Positions 22,841 through 25,196 of a DNA stretch of 25,196 nt are shown piece by piece. The stretch is taken from contig JAOHNF010000010.1 of assembly GCA_028103285.1 (NCBI GenBank), positions 1-25,196 on the forward strand. Reading direction: 5' to 3'. A model generated the notes under the pieces. It was not told where the DNA came from. It did no database searches and saw only the letters and a list, made by a program, of their open reading frames with translations. This DNA comes from Candidatus Pelagibacter sp. GTDB lineage: Bacteria > Pseudomonadota > Alphaproteobacteria > Pelagibacterales > Pelagibacteraceae. A program made the position numbers and the translations under genes. Within the stretch, counting starts at the first letter, position 1; every line of letters starts with the position of its first letter.

Positions 22841-23368
22841 ATGGACTTAAAAAAATATATTAGATCAATACCAGATTATCCAAAAAAGGGAATTTTATTT
22901 AGGGATATTACTACTCTAATAAAAAACTCCAAGGCTTTTAAATATACCAATGATAAGATTATTGAATTAGCTAAACAAATTGAATTTGATAAAGTTGCAG
23001 CAATTGAGTCTAGAGGGTTCGTTTTTGCTTCCACTCTAGCATATCAATTAGATAAATCTTTTGTTCTTCTTAGAAAAAAAAATAAACTTCCGGCAGAAAC
23101 GCACTCTGTAGATTTTGAACTAGAATATGGAAAAGCTACAATTGAAGTTCACAAAGACTCTATAAAAAAAAATGAGAGGATTTTAATTATTGATGATTTG
23201 ATAGCTACTGGTGGCACCGCAACAGCAGCGGCAAAACTTATTGAAATTTCTGGTGGGAAAGTTGCGGGTTTTATATTTGTAATTAATCTTTTTGATTTAC
23301 CAGGAAATAACCTATTAAAAGATAAAGGTTACTTTACAAAGAGTTTAATTGAATTCCCTGGCCATTAA
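22841..23368 (+). CDS. apt: Adenine phosphoribosyltransferase
   Basis: 175-residue purine salvage enzyme making AMP from adenine and PRPP. The PRPP loop is ILIIDDLIATGGTA (about 114-127), ESRGFVFAS (56-64) is the pyrophosphate-binding loop, and DYPKKGILFRDIT (12-24) is the diagnostic N-terminal segment of Apt. The start is ATG at 22841; a TTG at 22829 would add four residues that other Apt proteins lack. Head-to-head with mtnP, whose product adenine is its substrate, so the pair probably serve MTA recycling together. Its stop shares TTAA with that of the convergent epimerase gene. Confidence 0.93.
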   Translation: MDLKKYIRSIPDYPKKGILFRDITTLIKNSKAFKYTNDKIIELAKQIEFDKVAAIESRGFVFASTLAYQLDKSFVLLRKKNKLPAETHSVDFELEYGKATIEVHKDSIKKNERILIIDDLIATGGTATAAAKLIEISGGKVAGFIFVINLFDLPGNNLLKDKGYFTKSLIEFPGH

Positions 23369-24378
23369 ATTTCTTTATTTTTCCAGGTTGAAGGTGTGAG
23401 TTCATTGTTGATCTCAATATCGATGTTGTAATCAAAAGGTCGTGTTCCTCTTTTTTTAATATACTCGTATGTTTTTGCTATACCATCATTTAAAGATATT
23501 GTTGTTTTATAATTTAACAATGATCTAGCTTTATTAGCAGAACATGTTGCATGTTTTACTTCTTGTGGTCTATCTTTCTTATGTATCGGCTCTAAGTTTA
23601 CGCCTGTTAAATTTGAACATATTTCTGCAATTTTATTAATTGTTACAAATTCTTCATCTGGACCTATGTTTATTGTTTGCTTGTTTAAATCTTTTTGATC
23701 TAACATTGGTATCAAGCAACTTAAACAATCATCTATATAAGAAAAACATCTAGTTTGGTTACCGTCTCCATAAATTATTGGTGCCTTACCCTGCATCATT
23801 CTATTAATCATTATTGAAACTACATTTCTAAATGGATCATCATATTTTTGTCTTGGACCTATAATGTTATGAGGTACTGCTATTACCCATTCTATTTTAT
23901 TTAAATCACATAAATTTTTTAAAACTTCCTCTGAAGCAACTTTTGAAATTGCATATGGATCAACTGGTGATGGCTTCATCTCTTCAGTAAAAGGAGTTTG
24001 TTGATCACCATATCTAGCCATTGAAGAACAAAAAATTATTCTTTCAACTTTTTCGTTCACTGCTGCAGAAAATATCGAAACTGAAGCAAGATAATTATTT
24101 TTAGTAATTTCAAATGGGGAAAATACAGAAAGACCTTCATGGGCAGTTGCAGCGCAGTGATATACAACATCTACACCTTTTATAATTAATTGAATTTTTT
24201 TAAAATCACAACAATCACCTTTATGAAATTCTATATTCTTTGGTACATTATCTTCATAACCACCAAGCATATTATCTATTCCTATAACTTTGTGTCCTAA
24301 ACTAACTAATTTTTCAGCTAAATGTGATCCAAGAAATCCCGCAACGCCTGTAACTAAAACTGTTTTTTTAATAGACAT
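23365..24378 (-). CDS. NAD-dependent sugar-nucleotide epimerase/dehydratase (GalE-like)
   Basis: 337-residue extended short-chain dehydrogenase. The NAD-binding motif is VTGVAGFLGSHL (9-20), the catalytic set is Ser119 (CSSMARYG), Tyr142 and Lys146 (PYAISK), and PHNIIGPRQKYDDPF lies in the sugar-binding domain. The pattern fits UDP-glucose/UDP-N-acetylglucosamine 4-epimerase or a close relative; exact sugar not readable. It follows a GT2 gene in the same direction (30-base gap), so it probably supplies an activated sugar for that surface glycan. Confidence 0.87.
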   Translation of the reverse strand: MSIKKTVLVTGVAGFLGSHLAEKLVSLGHKVIGIDNMLGGYEDNVPKNIEFHKGDCCDFKKIQLIIKGVDVVYHCAATAHEGLSVFSPFEITKNNYLASVSIFSAAVNEKVERIIFCSSMARYGDQQTPFTEEMKPSPVDPYAISKVASEEVLKNLCDLNKIEWVIAVPHNIIGPRQKYDDPFRNVVSIMINRMMQGKAPIIYGDGNQTRCFSYIDDCLSCLIPMLDQKDLNKQTINIGPDEEFVTINKIAEICSNLTGVNLEPIHKKDRPQEVKHATCSANKARSLLNYKTTISLNDGIAKTYEYIKKRGTRPFDYNIDIEINNELTPSTWKNKEI

Positions 24379-24408
24379 AAAGGTCTTATATATAAAAACC
24401 TAATTTTA

Positions 24409-25196
24409 TCAATTATTTTTTACCTTAGGTCTATACCAAGATTTTTTTCCAATTATTGAGTTATATAATCCTGAAAAACGATGAAAATAAATTTTTCTTT
24501 TCTCATTATTGAACGTTAAACTAAAAAAAATAATTTTTATTAACGAAGAGAAAAATTTTCTGCCTGCTCTAAGTAAAGATTTCATAAAACCATAATGCTT
24601 TTTATTAAAATAAAATGTTGACCACATCCAATGCCAGTTTCTTGATAGCTCCATTTCAAAATTAATTGATTTGTCATGAGAGCTACCTCCAACATGATTA
24701 ACTAAAATACTTTTATCTAAATATATTTTTTTTCCATTTTTTTTTAATCTTTTACATAAATCAATTTCTAAATAAATAAAAAAGTTTTCATCAAAAAAAC
24801 CTGTTTCTTTAAACTGCTCAAGATTAAGAAACATTGCAAAACCTTTAAGAAAATCTACTTGAAAAACTTGATTTTTTTTTATGTTTTCATCTATTTTACT
24901 ATATTCATTCTGCTTAGCTGGACCTATTATTGCAAAATCTTTAATTTGATTCGCTGTGATTAAAAAATTTTTTAAAGTATTATTTTCTAATTTTGCATCT
25001 GGATTTAAAATAATAGCATATTTGGATGTTACTTTTGATAGTCCAAAATTATTACCTTTTGCATATCCAAGATTTTCTTTGGTAAGAAAACATTTAACAT
25101 TTGAATACTTTAATTCTAATTTATCTTTTAAAATCAAATTATTTGAATTTTCAACAATAATTACTTTTATGTCTGAATTGATCGATTTAAGGCAGT
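24409..25196 (-). CDS. Glycosyltransferase family 2, rhamnosyltransferase-like (5' end cut by window edge)
   Basis: Open from the right edge to a stop at 24409, at least 262 codons; the true start is outside. The frame reads IKVIIVENSNN just inside the edge, the first beta strand of GT2, so only about 10-25 residues are missing. ENLGYAKGNNFGL, ILNPDAKLENNTL (NPDA in place of DxD), FLKGFAMFLNLEQFKETGFF and FFIYLEIDLCKRLKKNGKKI (with the E-x-D-C-R pattern) are those of WbbL/RfbF-like rhamnosyl transferases. A basic, hydrophobic C-terminus may attach it to the inner membrane. It does not begin at 25137: that TTG is internal. Confidence 0.85.
   Translation of the reverse strand, partial: CLKSINSDIKVIIVENSNNLILKDKLELKYSNVKCFLTKENLGYAKGNNFGLSKVTSKYAIILNPDAKLENNTLKNFLITANQIKDFAIIGPAKQNEYSKIDENIKKNQVFQVDFLKGFAMFLNLEQFKETGFFDENFFIYLEIDLCKRLKKNGKKIYLDKSILVNHVGGSSHDKSINFEMELSRNWHWMWSTFYFNKKHYGFMKSLLRAGRKFFSSLIKIIFFSLTFNNEKRKIYFHRFSGLYNSIIGKKSWYRPKVKNN

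Noticed and set aside
1..25196. RNA genes, CRISPR arrays, insertion sequences, riboswitches
   Set aside because: Spacers are too short (largest 185 bases), and I found no tRNA-like cloverleaf, repeat-spacer pattern, transposase or terminal inverted repeats.

Overview
The window is about 70% A+T, almost fully coding, and carries 29 protein-coding regions with spacers mostly of 0-60 bases. Content and style (tiny spacers, TTG/GTG starts, overlapping stops, FucA-type methylthioadenosine genes, surface glycosyltransferases) fit a streamlined marine alphaproteobacterium of the SAR11/Pelagibacter kind. That placement is inference: there is no rRNA gene in the window. I see no tRNA, rRNA, CRISPR array, insertion sequence, phage gene or intrinsic terminator, and no gene-free stretch above 185 bases.

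Layout. 1-2506: a zinc uptake locus, znuB (cut by the left edge) and znuC on the minus strand, divergent from znuA, with two identical Zur-type palindromes between them. 2510-6108: class Ia ribonucleotide reductase nrdA-nrdB plus a downstream methyltransferase, with a NrdR-type box in front of nrdA. 6294-7736: phosphomannomutase/phosphoglucomutase. 7733-11335: a minus-strand run of MFS transporter, rpoZ (omega, with a long acidic tail), dusA and a TauE/SafE permease. 11338-14679: a 3-hydroxyisobutyrate dehydrogenase-like enzyme, a PNPOx-family flavoprotein, a secreted polysaccharide-lyase-like protein, a gamma carbonic anhydrase-like protein and a thioredoxin-fold protein. 14679-17139: GT4 and GT9 glycosyltransferases and a DUF6165 protein. 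17140-22800: a long minus-strand operon for spermidine synthesis and methylthioadenosine (MTA) recycling. 22841-23368: apt, divergent from it. 23365-25196: a sugar-nucleotide epimerase and a GT2 glycosyltransferase cut by the right edge.

The most interesting unit is 17140-23368. A fused SpeD-SpeE protein makes spermidine and releases MTA. MtnP cleaves MTA to adenine and methylthioribose-1-phosphate, and Apt recycles the adenine. MtnA isomerises the sugar to methylthioribulose-1-phosphate, and a FucA-like class II aldolase (not MtnB) would split it to DHAP and methylthioacetaldehyde, i.e. a DHAP shunt instead of the full methionine salvage pathway. Exactly filling the gap between mtnA and the aldolase is an unrecognised 45-codon gene tied to both neighbours by ATGA and TAGTG overlaps. 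The same operon holds an SGNH-hydrolase-like gene split in two frames at a run of ten A residues, and a Nit1-like amidase.

All six convergent gene pairs end within -12 to +3 bases of each other, so no classical terminators fit between them. Several genes have a -10-like hexamer only 5-6 bases before the ATG, suggesting leaderless mRNAs.
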